Positions 15,102 to 15,215 of a stretch of 15,215 bases of DNA are shown one piece after another. This DNA is from Candidatus Brevefilum sp. (lineage in GTDB: Bacteria > Chloroflexota > Anaerolineae > Anaerolineales > Anaerolineaceae), in NCBI GenBank assembly GCA_007119455.1, contig SKPR01000102.1:1-15215 (forward strand). Direction: 5' to 3'. The notes under the pieces are model-generated. The model was not told the DNA's origin. It did no database searches and saw only the letters and a list, made by a program, of their open reading frames with translations. The position numbers were made by a program, and so were the translations under genes. The number at the start of each line of letters is the position of its first letter. Position 1 is the first letter of the stretch.

Positions 15102-15215
15102 TCAGTTTGCTTCTTGAATGATGATCTTATGGGTGATTTCGGCTGTTTTCGCCACCATCGCCTGGGCAGCGCAATACTTGTTTTCTGAAAGCTCAACGGC
15201 CCGCTCAACGGCATC
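15102..15215 (-). CDS. OsmC-family protein, C-terminal end only
   Basis: Only the last 37 codons are in the window; the 5' part lies beyond 15215. The translation contains RAVELSENKYCAAQAM, then VAKTAEITHKIIIQEAN. It matches the C-terminus of OsmC/YhfA-like proteins, including the conserved Cys in KYC, which in this family is one of the two peroxidatic thiols. OsmC proteins reduce organic hydroperoxides. Whether this member is a true OsmC/Ohr enzyme or a YhfA-like relative cannot be judged from the fragment. Confidence 0.8.
   Translation of the reverse strand, partial: DAVERAVELSENKYCAAQAMVAKTAEITHKIIIQEAN

Overview
The window looks like a chromosomal segment of an uncultured or little-studied bacterium, most likely a Chloroflexota (Anaerolineae-like) lineage. 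This is inference from three things: the gene mix, the use of GTG/TTG starts, and exported proteins whose membrane anchor is followed by a Thr/Pro-rich linker. No rRNA or other phylogenetic marker is present. Most of the window has moderate to high GC (one sampled VTT-gene line is about 63%). The stretch at about 8.77-9.83 kb is clearly AT-rich (two sampled lines are 25% and 32% GC).

Region 1 (1-6325, + strand) is pyruvate metabolism. It holds the 3' part of pyruvate phosphate dikinase (ppdK), closed by a strong intrinsic terminator. A roughly 290-bp AT-rich leader follows, then a tight operon for pyruvate dehydrogenase E1-alpha, E1-beta and E2 (pdhA-pdhB-pdhC), closed by a second strong terminator. 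PPDK interconverts PEP and pyruvate, and the PDH complex turns pyruvate into acetyl-CoA. No E3 (dihydrolipoamide dehydrogenase) gene follows E2.

Region 2 (6336-13350, - strand) is mostly cell envelope. In the order transcribed on the minus strand it holds: a lipoprotein of the M1 (gluzincin) peptidase type; a membrane-anchored LysM-LysM-M23 peptidase with its own consensus promoter; a VTT/DedA-like membrane protein; an AT-rich HigB/HigA-like toxin-antitoxin cassette; and a large lipoprotein with TPR-like repeats and a C-terminal lytic transglycosylase (SLT) domain. The SLT and M23 enzymes would cut the glycan and peptide parts of peptidoglycan respectively.

The toxin-antitoxin cassette is the most unusual part. 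It has a perfect TTGACA-N17-TATAAT promoter, and a perfect 10-1-10 palindrome fills the spacer and -10 box. The predicted transcript starts on the toxin's GTG codon (leaderless). The toxin and antitoxin genes overlap by 8 nt. The antitoxin stop overlaps by one base (TAATG) the start of an unrecognised 40-codon ORF with a hydrophobic C-terminus, so the cassette may encode three proteins. A 15-bp hairpin lies further downstream.

Region 3 (13452-15215) holds a small two-TM protein and an MFS drug-efflux-like transporter on the + strand, coupled through a TTGA stop/start overlap. Convergent to them is the 3' end of an OsmC-family gene, which runs off the window. I saw no tRNA, rRNA, CRISPR array, insertion sequence or replication origin.
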